Of a stretch of DNA of 64,000 nt, positions 54,266 through 64,000 are shown piece after piece. Under the pieces are notes generated by a model that saw nothing but the letters and a program-made list of their open reading frames with translations, was not told where the DNA came from and made no database searches. The stretch is from Portunus trituberculatus (Eukaryota; Arthropoda; Malacostraca; Decapoda; Portunidae). A program made the translations under genes and the position numbers. How positions within the stretch are numbered: the first letter of the stretch is position 1; the number at the start of each line of letters is the position of its first letter. The stretch is taken from the NCBI RefSeq assembly GCF_017591435.1, contig NC_059292.1, positions 24,885,043 to 24,949,042 of the forward strand, given 5' to 3'.

Positions 54266-56960
54266 TGTGTATTTACTTAGTTGTATTTACCTAATTGTGA
54301 CATACAGGAAAAGAACTATGCTCGTGCTATCCCATCTCCATATTTATGAAAATCCAACATTTCTTTGAACATATTGATTGTCCTTGCATCAACAACTCTC
54401 TTATCTAAATTGTTCCATACCTCTGCACATCTTTGTGGAAAGCTGGACTTCTTGATAGCTCTCCTGCAGTTGTCCTTCTCTTAATTTCTTTGGATGTCCT
54501 CTTGTGTCACTGGTGTCCCAGATTAGTGAGTCTTCTCTATCTAGTTTTTGCAGTCCATTCATTGCTCTGCACACTGCTATTAGATCTCCTCTTTCCTTTC
54601 TCTGTTCTAAGGTTGTAAGACCTAGTATTCATAGCCTTTCTTCACTTAAATTTGGGGGAAGCTTTGTTGCTGCTCTCTGTATTCTTTTTAACTTCCTTAT
54701 GTGTTTCTTTTTGTTTGGTGACCATACTGTAGTTCGTATTTTAATTTGGGTGTATTAGAGTCATTAACAGATTTTTTGTCATATCTTCGTCTATGTAAGT
54801 GAATGCCACCTTTATATTCTCAAAAGTTTATGGATATTTCCTGTAATTCTATTTATGTGCATTTCTGATTACAAGTTATCCACATTGGTTACTCCTTGGT
54901 TGTTTTTCTTCAGACTTCTTTTTAATTTCTTCATTCCCCATTGAGTGAACTCCCTTCAGCCTTCTTTTGCACATTCCAAATTTTAATATGCTGCACTTTT
55001 TTGGATTAAATTCCATTTCCCATGTGAGTGATCATTCCGTTCGTTATTTTATCCAAGTCTTGTTGTAGTGGCTCACAATGATCTTTTCTATTCATCCTCC
55101 TCATTAATTTAGCATCATCTACAAACAGACTGATATAACTGTATATTTTCTGGTATATTGTTCACATATACCACAAACATTATTGGTGCTAATACCGACC
55201 CCTGCAGAACCCCATTTAAGACTCTTTTCCAGGCCGATCTTTTATCTCTTATAATTGTTCTTATTTTTCTATCTTTTAGAAAGTCAGCCATCCATTTCAG
55301 AAGTCCTCCCTTTAGTCCTCCAATTTGTTCAAGTTTCTACAGTAACCTTTCGTGTGGGACCTAGTCAAATGCCTTCTATAGATTTAGGTATATGCAGTCC
55401 ACCTAGCCATCCCTTTCTTGCAGTTTGTCAACCACTCTTGAGTAGAAGCTAACGAAATTTGTGGCAAATGATCTTCCTCTTCTGAATCCATACTGTCTAT
55501 CTGTCATCATGCCTTTCTCCTCCAGATATTCCATCCATTTCTTCTGTATTATCCTCTCACATATTTTTGCTATTACACTGGTCAGTGACACTGGTCTGTA
55601 GTTTAATGGATCCTCCGTATGTTCCCCTTTGAATATGGGCATAATATCTGCTCTTTTCCAGTGTGTTGGTACTTTACCCTATGTTAAGAAACTCATAATA
55701 TTGTTGTGGACTTTGCTAACTGGTAACTGTATTTCTTTACAATCCAGTTTGACACTCCATCAGGAGCTGAAACTCTCCTTACATCTTGTGTCTTCCATTA
55801 TTTTCTTTACTTCTTTTACTGACACTTGTATTTCACAAACACCATCAGTTAATTCCACTGAGGTTTGACAGTGGAAGTTACTTTCTCTGGTGAAGACTGA
55901 CGGGAAGCAGTTGTTCATCACTCCTGCCATATCTTCTAGGTCTTTGAATGTTTCATTATTGTTTTTTTTTTTTTTTTTTTCCAGCTTGCTGTTTATATAT
56001 CTGTAAAAGAATTTTGGCTGGTCCTTACACTAGTCCATGATATCCTTGTAGTTTTCTGTTCCATTCTCTGAATCTTGACATACTCATTTCTTTTCCAGGC
56101 ATAGTCTAACCAATGATTTCGTGTTCTATTTCTTCTCCATCTATTCCAGGCTTTTTCTCTTTCCATCCTTGCCAACTCACATCTTCTGTTACCACTCCTT
56201 GGGTCTAGGCTTGTCTACTTTCTTGATTGGCACATGTTTCATTATTCCTTCATTATACGTATTTCTCCATTAAAATATTCCATTTGTCTTCAGTTTTCTT
56301 AGATGTATAAAATTCACTCCAGTCTGCTTGTTCAAAGCATTTCCTTAATTCTGTAAAGTTAGTTTTACTGTACTTGTACCTTTATTTTTATAGTTTGTTC
56401 CTAATTTCTGTCAGTCCTTTCAGCCTGAATTCAAGTAATACATGGTCACTTTTACTGACTGGACTCTAATATTCCAAGTTATTGAGTATCTCTGGTCTAA
56501 TCATGATGGTTCTTTATTTGCCCTATACCTTGTCCTGTCCTTCACCCAGAGTCAGGATATTGTCTACTGCTAGATTCAATAGTATATGTCCCCAAGATGT
56601 TTCTCCTCCCTCAGTTGTCAGATCTTCCCAAACTATTTCCTTGCAATTAAAGTCACCTATCACTGTTATATTTTTACTCTTTTCAATTAGTCTCTCTAAA
56701 CATTTTCTGGTATCACTAAGCATGTTCCCGTATTCTTAATTTCCCCATGAGTTTGTTGTGGGTGGGACATAGATAACGGCAAAGTCCCTTTTCTTTCTTC
56801 TTGAATTCTTACTCGTGCTTTCAATACTTCACTCCCTTCTCCATAAGTTATTTCATCCACCTGCAGCTCTTGTTTTTACAAGTAACATCACTCCTCTATT
56901 CTTCTTCCATGTATTGTAACTATTTCCCCAATATCAAAAGTTTCAAGTCCTTCATACAAT
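54266..56960 (-). mobile_element. LINE family B copy B7, diverged, 5'-truncated
   Basis: The 3' end on the minus strand reads CCTGTATGTCACAATTAGGT, then AAATACAAC and TAAATACACACAG. RT and endonuclease blocks follow up to about 56960. A T-run (55964-55980) interrupts it. Divergence and stops are heavier than in the other B copies. Confidence 0.82.
54480..56723 (-). pseudogene. Reverse transcriptase and endonuclease remnants of LINE B7
   Basis: Frame 55403-55642 reads EDPLNYRPVSLTSVIAKICE and RQYGFRRGRSFATNFVSFYS. The palm follows in broken frames at 55080-55400, with ADDAKLMRRMN- and PQGSVL-like text altered (LQGSVLAPIMF-like). Frame 55993-56175 is the linker. Frame 56523-56723 carries the endonuclease motif NITVIGDFNCKEIVWEDL. 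The order matches the other B copies, and stops are frequent. Confidence 0.75.
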
Positions 56961-56963
56961 TTA

Positions 56964-57096
56964 CTCTTAGTAATAAAGGCAAAGCCTGGCAGAAGCGACT
57001 ACACATCAGGACGAGGGAAGCATAACATTGCTGTGACGTCTCCCCCACCAACCAACCACCTCCAGTGCTGCATTCCCCCCTCCCTCCCCTCCCTTT

Positions 57097-57168
<72 letters not shown>

Positions 57169-57573
57169 ATGAAATAAACATGTAAATTAAAGACATGAAT
57201 GTGATGCTTTTATATAGGTGGAGAAAAGGCTAAAATATATGCATGTCTCATAAAGCATAGTATGAATCACACTGACTCGAATAGAAAACAAACCAGCTCC
57301 TTAGGAGTTGACGACATGACCACAGACATATGAACCATTAACATGTCACCGAGACTTCAGCAGTGATAGGAATGGCAAACATGCACTGTTGTTGAAATAG
57401 TTACAGGACTCGATTTATGCCGAGGCTTGTTAAACTTTATGCGAAGGAGAGGACCCGCGGTTGGCTGCTTGTCAATTTGAATAGGTGAGTGGGGTAGACG
57501 TCACAGCTACGTCATGCTTCCCTCGTCCCAATGTGTAGCCGCCTCTGCCAGGCTTTGCCTTTATTATTAAGAG
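56964..57573. mobile_element. 610-bp inverted-repeat element (MITE) with about 80-bp ends
   Basis: The left end CTCTTAGTAATAAAGGCAAA and the right end on the other strand, CTCTTAATAATAAAGGCAAA, match. Similarity continues for about 80 bases through GCCTGGCAGA, CTACACAT, GGACGAGGGAAGCAT and GCTGTGACGTC. TA lies outside both ends (56962-56963, 57574-57575). There is no coding frame of note. It contains (CT)n at 57104-57164. Confidence 0.85.
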
Positions 57574-57854
57574 TAAACGCTTACATCTTTAACATTTAGC
57601 AATGCCTTATATTGTCAGAAATTAGGTCGGGGTGTGAAACAAATTGTGCCAAGATGCCATACTAGTTCAACTGTTTGTTTTGGAGATATTTGCGAAAAAC
57701 AGTGTCACTTGGGCCCTGAAACGCACAGTAAGGTATTTGTGTAGGTACGCTGTTGTTCCTATTTACTGCAAAGTTTCAGTCCCCTGCACAACATGCTGGA
57801 GGAAGAGACACGGTTACAGTGCAACTCGACCCATTGTCAACTTGGACCACCTAT

Positions 57855-57964
57855 ACCAACTCAGACCATTGTGTGTACCAACTCAGACCAATGTGCGTAC
57901 CAACTCAGACCAATGTGCGTACCAACTCAGACCAATGTATGTACCAACTCGGACCACTGTGTAT
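57855..57964. repeat. 22-bp tandem repeat, five units
   Basis: The units start at 57855, 57877, 57899, 57921 and 57943, each reading ACCAACTCAGACCAATGTG with small variations and a three-base end. Units 2 and 3 are identical. A single related ACCAACTCAGACCAT occurs in inverse at about 58684-58699. Confidence 0.93.
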
Positions 57965-59086
57965 ACCAGCAGTTATCATTAATTTTCTTTTCTGTTTACT
58001 GAAAGAAAACATGATCTACAAGAATGAAACATATTTTTTGCTTCATGTAATAAGTTTAAAAATCTATAGAAAACATTGAATGAATTATGAAATGTATATT
58101 TAATATTACTTTTTGCAATGAGAAAAAAATCAAAATAAGACATTAAAATTTTTTTTAAACTTAAAATATGCATAACATTAATATATGAAATGAGTAAAAT
58201 CACCTAAAAAAGAATCAATACTATTATTGATTATCTCTCCAAGGGGAGATTCTCTGTACAGTAGGCCTACATACCTACCGAGGCCCCACTGAAGTCTTAT
58301 ACACCAAGCATGGATCAGACATGTCATCGGAAAGGCTTCTAAAAGTGTTCGCTGTAAATGTGAGAGACAAGCATTGAATGACAGTATAGAAGTCTTGATC
58401 ATGTTATGTTTCGTTCAGTTTTCAAGGTTTTCATGAATCGTGAAGAGAAGTAGTGAATGAGAGAATAAAGTAATGAGTGGTAAAAATAAAATCAAGCTGA
58501 TGGTTTGAATAATTTGAGAACTTAAATTATGTATGCATTAAATGAAAACAAAGTACCTAAATCATGCAATTCTTCAAAAACTTAAAACACAAAGAGAGGC
58601 ATGGAATGACAGATGAAAGTGTAGTTTTTTTTTTTTTTTTTTTTTTTTTTTGTGATGCAAGCACTAATAGCTGAATCAAGATGATGGTCTGAGTTGGTAT
58701 TAAAAATGGTCACTCTGCTCATCACCACCACTGCTGCTGTCGTCGCCCCTTCCCACACTACCACCACTCAGTCTCACACTTGGTATTCTGTTGTTCAGAG
58801 TTTTTTAGGAAAATTTTTGGGTTGTGGCACCATTTCATTTATTTCCTATTTATTCTTCACTTCTGTTATTGCGTTTTCCACTATCGCACAGTTTTTTTAG
58901 GTACTAATTTCACGCGATAATGGAGGGTTAGATGTAAATATTTTGTCTGCTATAGTGGTGAGTACAGAAATAAAAGTAAAAAAATGCCAATTTGTTTATA
59001 TTGAAAGGCTTGAAATTGATGTTGTTTTAAATCTGTTAGAATTGTTTTATGAATTTACTGTAGATAATACTTAATTCACAACCCAG
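57965..59086. other. Intron stretch without recognisable gene
   Basis: AT-rich sequence with a T-run at 58625-58651 and a short CAC/CTG-rich piece at about 58720-58770. No frame with family features was seen. Confidence 0.5.
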
Positions 59087-59088
59087 TA

Positions 59089-60030
59089 CAGGCAAACCCC
59101 GCTTAACGAACAGGTTACATTCCTAAAAAAACAATCGTTGTGCGAATTTTCGTTAAGCGAACCAATTATAACAAGTTTGATCCCTGACTTGAACTTCCAT
59201 TGAGAGTAAACAAAGCGAGAGTGCATCATAGTACAATAAAAGGTTTAATGAAAGTAAAAATTATGAAGTTAAACATTTAAGCAGTTTAATTTAAGACTAG
59301 GTCATTATAATGTACACTAATGTATGTATGTAAGTAACTTTATAATGTTGATGATCTTAAATTTATGAAGGAAGGGAGAGTGGAGCGGGAAAGACGCTAG
59401 CCAGCAACCTGTGGAATGTAAACAAAGGACGCATCATTGTACTGCATGCAAAACTTTATGTACCACATTTCCACAAGGCTTTCCATTTTATCCATTGCAG
59501 AGTCATGAGTTCAGGTGGTTCTTTTAGCTTGCAAGGAAGATACAGTCTCACCAGCCTTCTTAATAGAGTCTGCTGACTTGAAAATAGTAGAGACAGTAGG
59601 TGGAGTCAAACCATGGTGGCGAGCAATGCTATTAGTTTTGTTGTCTCTCTCATGTCTGAATAATATCCAGCTTCATTTCGAGAGTAAGAGACTTCCTTTT
59701 CTTCTTAGCAACACTAGGCAACATTGCAGGGCGTTTTGGTGGCATATTGAGTGTGAGATGACGAGCTGGTGCTGGACTCTGTTTTTGTTTTGAACTAAGA
59801 GCGGGGAAGGGAAGGAGAGTGAGTGGTGCGCGTTTTATCCATTAGAGGTGCTGGTGTATCCAAAAGCCTGTTGGCTTGCATGATACGGCTTTGAACTAAG
59901 AGCGGGGAAAGGAATGGGAGTGAGTGGTGAGCGTTTTGTCCACGAGATGCGCTGGTGTATCCAAAAGCCTGTTGGCTTGCATGATACGGCGGGGCTTTCA
60001 AACTTGGAAAAAATTACCTGGATAAAATTT
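59089..60030 (-). mobile_element. Tigger T1 copy 6, right end lost, with 101-bp internal duplication
   Basis: It starts CAGGCAAACCCCGCTTAACG after TA (59087-59088) and follows the T1 text to GGATAAAATTTC, where it breaks off before the right inverted end. A segment of about 101 bases starting AACTAAGAGCGGGGAA is present twice in tandem (59793 and 59894). A transposase remnant on the minus strand is visible as TIFKSADSIKKA-type text. Confidence 0.83.
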
Positions 60031-60089
60031 CAACGCCCTGCTCCCATGGCTCACCATGTGGAGTTCCTGCAACAACATGTTATGGGACA

Positions 60090-60131
60090 ATGCCCTTGCT
60101 ATAACAGATGAAAATCCATTATAGCAAGGGT
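60090..60131. repeat. Short perfect inverted repeat
   Basis: CCCTTGCTATAA and TTATAGCAAGGG face each other across about 14 bases. They can form a hairpin with a 12-bp stem. Confidence 0.8.
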
Positions 60132-60388
60132 TTTTCTGGTTAAATTTTTTGTCCAGTATATCAAGATACATTGTATTAGGGTTTACTGTACTACATTTCG
60201 TGGTCAAATTATAGAAGTCGACTTATAAGCTGCAATGTACAGTACTGTTAGGTTACTTTTAGTGTTATTTAACTTAGAGTAAGTTTGTTTAGGTTTAGTA
60301 AAAACTTCAGAAATTTGTTGTACAGGATCTCCCTTCCCAGAACCTAAATTGTTTGTCTGTTATTACTGTCCTTTTCCAGGAATTTCAC

Positions 60389-60910
60389 TCACCTGCTCTT
60401 GATTATTCTCTTGCAAAGTTTTACTACCTCACTCATCAGTGATACTGGGCAATGATTTAATGGGTCTTTCTTGTTCCCACCCTTGAAGAGTGGGATAACA
60501 TCTGCACGTTTCCAGTCCATGGGTAAAATTCCTTCCAACAAGGTGGTGCTGATGATATTGTGGATCACCTTAGCTAGCTGTGAGCTACATTCTTTTAAAA
60601 CCCAGTTTGATATCCCATCAGATCCCATTGCTTTCCTTCCTTCCAGTTTATTCAAACTATTCTGTATTTCCTCTTCTGTTGTTTTGACTTCTTCCAAACC
60701 TATCCTATTTACTGTACTTTTCCTTTCTTCCTTGAACCCATTTTCTGTAGTGAACACAGAGTGGAAGTATTTATTGAACACTTTAGCTCTCTCCTTCAGA
60801 TCTTCAACGGTTTCTCCTTCTACCTTTACTCTGTTAATGCCTTCTTTGTGCTTCATCTTACCATTGATATATCCGAAGAGTAGTTTTGGTTGGTCTTTAT
60901 ATTTGTTCAC
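60389..60910 (-). pseudogene. N-terminal reverse transcriptase part of LINE D1
   Basis: The 173-residue frame reads QPKLLFGYINGKMKHKEGIN, then AMGSDGISNWVLKECSSQLA, LPMDWKRADVIPLFKGGNKK and LNHCPVSLMSEVVKLCKRII. These are the blocks before palm motif A. NRQTI and REILYNKFL-like text follows in a shifted frame to about 60310, and then homology ends. There is no palm and no FADD box. Confidence 0.83.
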
Positions 60911-61400
60911 AATGTTTCTTTCATAGGTTTCTTTTGCTTAGTTCTGTGAATTGTATCATAAACATTCTTTTTTTAATATATAATTGGTCCACAGGTCAAA
61001 TTTATTTTTCCTCCATTTGTTCCATGCTTTCTCCTGCTCTGGTCTGGCTATAGCACATTTCTTATTGTACCATTCTTTGATTAATGCATTCAGCATTGCC
61101 CTCTTGGGTACGCAGTTACTCCCTTCAATGTCATCTGCCTCACTCCCTCAAAGAAGCTCCTGAGCTGTCCAAAGTTTAACCATTCACTCCTGTTGTCTTC
61201 ATTCCTTTTGCCTTTACTTTTGTCTATTTTCCTACTGGGGTTTTATAATTCAAGTCCTCAATAATAATTATTATTATTATTATATTTTTATTTTTTTTAT
61301 TTTATTATTTTTTTATTTTATTTATTTTTTTATTTATTTATTTTTTTTTTATCAGGTCAAGTCTTGATGATAATTAATTTGCCGTGAATCTTGTGTGTTC

Positions 61401-61911
61401 TCAGACCCATTGTGTGAGGTTCTCAATGGCCAATTCCAGTAGTTGGTTTCCCCATGATGCCTTACTGCCTACAGTCGTCCAGTTTTCCCAAGAAACCTTA
61501 CAGTTAAAGTCTCCCATTACTAATGTATCCTCATTTCCTCCATTTAACTTAGATAGACTTGCTTTTGTGATTTCTAATTTCCTTCTGTATTCTTCTTCAT
61601 CCCAAGAGTTGGTTTTTGGAGGAACATAGGTCACGATAATACTGAGGTATCTTCCCAGGTTCCTTTTTAGTTTTACTTTGAACACCTCAGCATTGCCCTC
61701 CCCACATGTAGTTGACTCTACTGTTAGTTCCTTCTTCACTAGGAGTATCACACCTCCACCTTGCTTGTTTTCTCTTTTTTCTCATCCATATATTGCATTG
61801 TCCATCACCATTCTCTAGGACCTTCTCATCATTCTCCAGTTTAGTTTCAACAGTTCCCATAATATCTGATTTTTCTTGTAAATAATCATTTAATTCAAAC
61901 CTAGCTGACAT
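61401..61911 (-). pseudogene. Endonuclease domain of LINE D1
   Basis: Frames 61687-61911 and 61401-61751 overlap. The first reads MSARFELNDYLQEKSDIMGT and VETKLENDEK (metal-binding Glu). The second reads RYLSIIVTYVPPKTNSWDEE and DTLVMGDFNCKVSWENW. The DFN motif is intact and the final SDH part is not visible. It is close to the family B endonucleases in style, so family D may be a sister of B. Confidence 0.8.
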
Positions 61912-62082
61912 TAAATAAACCGTTTAAGTTTGTGAAAGCAACTTTTAATTTCTCCCCTAGGTAGCCTCCTCTCTCATGTATCACTTCCTTAATCTCATGT
62001 CCATGACCCTCCAAAAGAATTTTGTTTTCCCCACCTCTGATCTCTTCTCATTTTTTTTTACTTACTTCTCTTCTTAACTTAT

Positions 62083-62393
62083 TTATTTTGTCTGTCTCCT
62101 TCCTGGTCCTATCTTTCTTAGTTCACACCTGTTTGTACTCCTCCACTTTTCCAAATTCCAGGCCTTAGTTATTGTTGCCTCAGCTGCTAATTGAGACTTA
62201 AGCCTTATTCTTAAGGGATGTTGTTTACCCTCAACATACCTGCCTAATCTATGTATTTCTTCAACCTCCTCTGTCAACTCCTTGTCCTCCTGTATTGTCT
62301 CTACCAGTTTTACCACACACTTCCTTTCCTCCTTTGCTTTTTCAGTTCTTTGTACCACACACTCCTCCTTCAGACCAAATGCTGTTTTTTTTT

Positions 62394-62431
<38 letters not shown>

Positions 62432-62770
62432 CCACTGTATCTCTCTCTAAATTTTGCTTTCGCTTAATCACGTTGACACCCTTTTCAGCTAAAAGATTAT
62501 CACTCACTTACGTTTGCTCTTCCACTATCTTTCTGAAATCCACTTTTTCGTCCTCAAATTCTTTTTTCCAAGTTTCTTGCCTTACATTTAATTCCTCTAC
62601 TTTCCCCTCACACCCTTCTGCTTTCAGATAGTACAGTGTCAGCTTCTTGTGGAGATCATCATATGAACTCTTATTCACGGTTTTCCCCATTGTTATTTTC
62701 TCCAACTTTTTCATTTGCCCTGTCATATCTCTCATTTCACTCTCCAAATCAATTACCCTTTTCCTCATTA
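62083..62770 (-). pseudogene. ORF1 of LINE D1: coiled coil and RRM-like region
   Basis: Frame 62508-62768 is a heptad-rich coiled coil (VIDLESEMRDMTGQMKKLEK, then KVEELNVRQETWKKEFEDEK). After a T-run/ATT repeat (62385-62430), frame 62083-62358 reads EDKELTEEVEEIHRLGRYVE, then GKQHPLRIRLKSQLAAEATI. The RLGRY-x-EGK-x-x-PLRI pattern is typical of LINE ORF1 RNA-binding regions of the RRM/CTD kind. Such proteins coat the LINE RNA. The gene is broken by stops and the simple repeat. Confidence 0.7.
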
Positions 62771-62952
62771 CACTATCCCAAACTTTTCTTTCCTCATCCC
62801 CGAACTGAGAGAAATCCCTTCTTACCAGTTTTGGTATCCAATGTATATAACGATTTTAGTGATACTGATAAGCAGTGATATTTATTTGTTTATTTTTATC
62901 TCTGGCATAAATATGTTTGTATCTTTTTCCATTGGCCATTCTTTCTTAGCAG

Positions 62953-63085
62953 GAGGAACAAATAAAACCTGTACGTGGGGCAGGCTCCATGCGAGGGGCT
63001 GGCTCTGTCGTGTCCCTTTCCTCACAGCATGGCCTCACAGTCAGCATCAAGAACAACATTGCATCAAGTCAGATTCCACATCCTG
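62953..63085 (+). CDS. Host gene, exon d: GLTVSI segment
   Basis: The acceptor TTCTTTCTTAGCAG ends at 62952 and the donor CTG/GTATGT starts at 63086. The exon enters in phase 0, fitting exon c, and leaves in phase 1. It encodes EEQIKPVRGAGSMRGAGSVV, then SLSSQHGLTVSIKNN and IASSQIPHP. The GLTVSI-x-N block resembles GGILTVSIDN of UIF, which also lies downstream of its basic RQATFLF block. The order of motifs across exons a to d therefore matches. The protein is incomplete here. The next exon is not visible in the last 915 bases of the window. Confidence 0.72.
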
Positions 63086-64000
63086 GTATGTACTGTTAAA
63101 ACTTTTAGATCAGATAATTGGTTTAAATTAATATCTTGTAGAAATTGGATGTATTAGCATGTGATGCCTACAAAAAATCCTGAATTGATAATAGATATCT
63201 GCTAATGGTTCCAGCTGAATTTATTAAGTTTTAGTTGTGTTCGAGAAACATTTTATATGTGAAAGAAATTTAGATCTCAATTTATAAATTAAGTTTCTTC
63301 TAAATACACAGATTTGATAGATGGATATTGGTAGTAAGGTTTTATGTAAGGATTGCCATTTGTAGAGCTATTGGTTTACTGTAGCTCCTCTTCTGGTTTT
63401 CTGTATGGAGTTTTAAAAAATTATAATGATAACTTGAATGGATAAAAACACAAGTTAAAAATTTCTTTTATTTGGAATGAGTACTGATTGGACATAAAGA
63501 TACTTTTGATGGTCACACTAAAACTTATTTTTGATAATAATGTGGAATATGATAGAGATGGTATATACGCACAAAGCTGCATGGAGTACATTTGTTGAAA
63601 GCCACTATGAACTTCTACAACTTGGTCAATTGGTTAGTTCCATGCAACAGAGTTCAGTCAGCCTTTCTCTTGCTGAGCTGGATGCCTTTCCTCACATGTT
63701 CTGATTCTCTTCCCTTTATCTTCCTTATTTTATGCAATCCTTCAAGATAATTAATTCACATTGAAGATTTTTATATTCTTGTTTTATATTATCCTCTTCA
63801 TGAATTACGAAAAGTATCAACTAAAAATAATGGTACATGATTGAGGAAGTTCTACTGAACACAATGGTGTTCACTTTTTAGGTAATATAGAGGAGAGTGG
63901 TAAGGAGCTTTTTCATCTCGACCTGTTTGTGCAAACAAGAGCACCAGAGTGCATATATTTGTTCTCACATTGCCATTGCCACATTTTACCTACTGCTTGT
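63086..64000 (+). other. Intron after exon d, no further exon seen
   Basis: The sequence after the donor GTATGT is AT-rich. I found no acceptor followed by an open frame in phase 1 and no element ends. Confidence 0.5.

Larger units (their letters stand above)
60310..62830 (-). mobile_element. LINE family D copy D1, with ORF1, 3'-truncated
   Basis: The minus strand carries a coiled-coil ORF1 with an RRM-like block (62083-62770), an endonuclease (61401-61911) and the first part of a reverse transcriptase (60389-60910). It ends at about 60310 just after the QFGFR-type block. The palm, C-terminal region and tail are missing. A TTATT-rich simple repeat (61263-61352) sits inside the linker or endonuclease end. 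Confidence 0.8.

Overview
The window reads as animal (invertebrate) nuclear DNA dominated by transposable elements. It is AT-rich, has long (CA)n, (CT)n and (TA)n tracts, and shows no bacterial operons, ribosome binding sites or CRISPR. LINE decay products, Tigger/pogo, hAT and piggyBac elements, a tRNA-derived SINE and many microsatellites together look most like a decapod crustacean genome. That taxon is an inference from repeat style, not a proof.

The only host gene I can support lies on the + strand. It is split into four exons with matching splice phases (35801-35983, 36397-36707, 51577-51732, 62953-63085). The spliced reading frame starts inside a DIIK motif like the UAP56-binding motif of mRNA-export adaptors. 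It then runs through an Arg/Gly-rich region and ends in a TLVLSQQ...KARL block and a GLTVSI block. The order of parts resembles vertebrate UIF/FYTTD1. The first coding exon and the 3' end are not in the window. The introns (14.9 kb and 11.2 kb for the two large ones) are filled with transposons.

Layout. 1-2850: jockey/I-like LINE (family A). 2851-10800: tandem run of 5'-truncated CR1-group LINEs (family B) that end in (CA)n, with two SINE pieces. 10823-11690: family A fragment and a hAT end. 11691-13040: no gene. 13439-16710: three Tigger/pogo elements side by side. 17243-18921: a 1.68-kb element with about 67-bp inverted ends inside a Tigger remnant. 19403-20251: piggyBac-type short element. 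20449-27957: one old repeat expanded by nested insertions (Tigger holding an ISL2EU-like element holding a hAT; a piggyBac derivative; a Tigger composite). 28384-33990: family A element inserted into an older copy of itself. 34743-35567: second, uninterrupted copy of the old repeat.

From 35801 the host gene begins. Its introns hold another Tigger (37230-38210), two minus-strand family B LINEs set in (GT)n arrays, a SINE, a CR1-like LINE (family C, 44831-49346) with a PHD-like zinc finger and an SGNH esterase domain joined to its endonuclease, a 5'-only second copy of that LINE, another family B copy, a 610-bp inverted-repeat element, one more Tigger, and a 3'-truncated LINE with a coiled-coil ORF1 (family D).

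All transposon reading frames except the hAT transposase segment (22060-22680) and the RT of copy B2 (6351-7742) carry obvious frameshifts or stops. They are best read as fossils.
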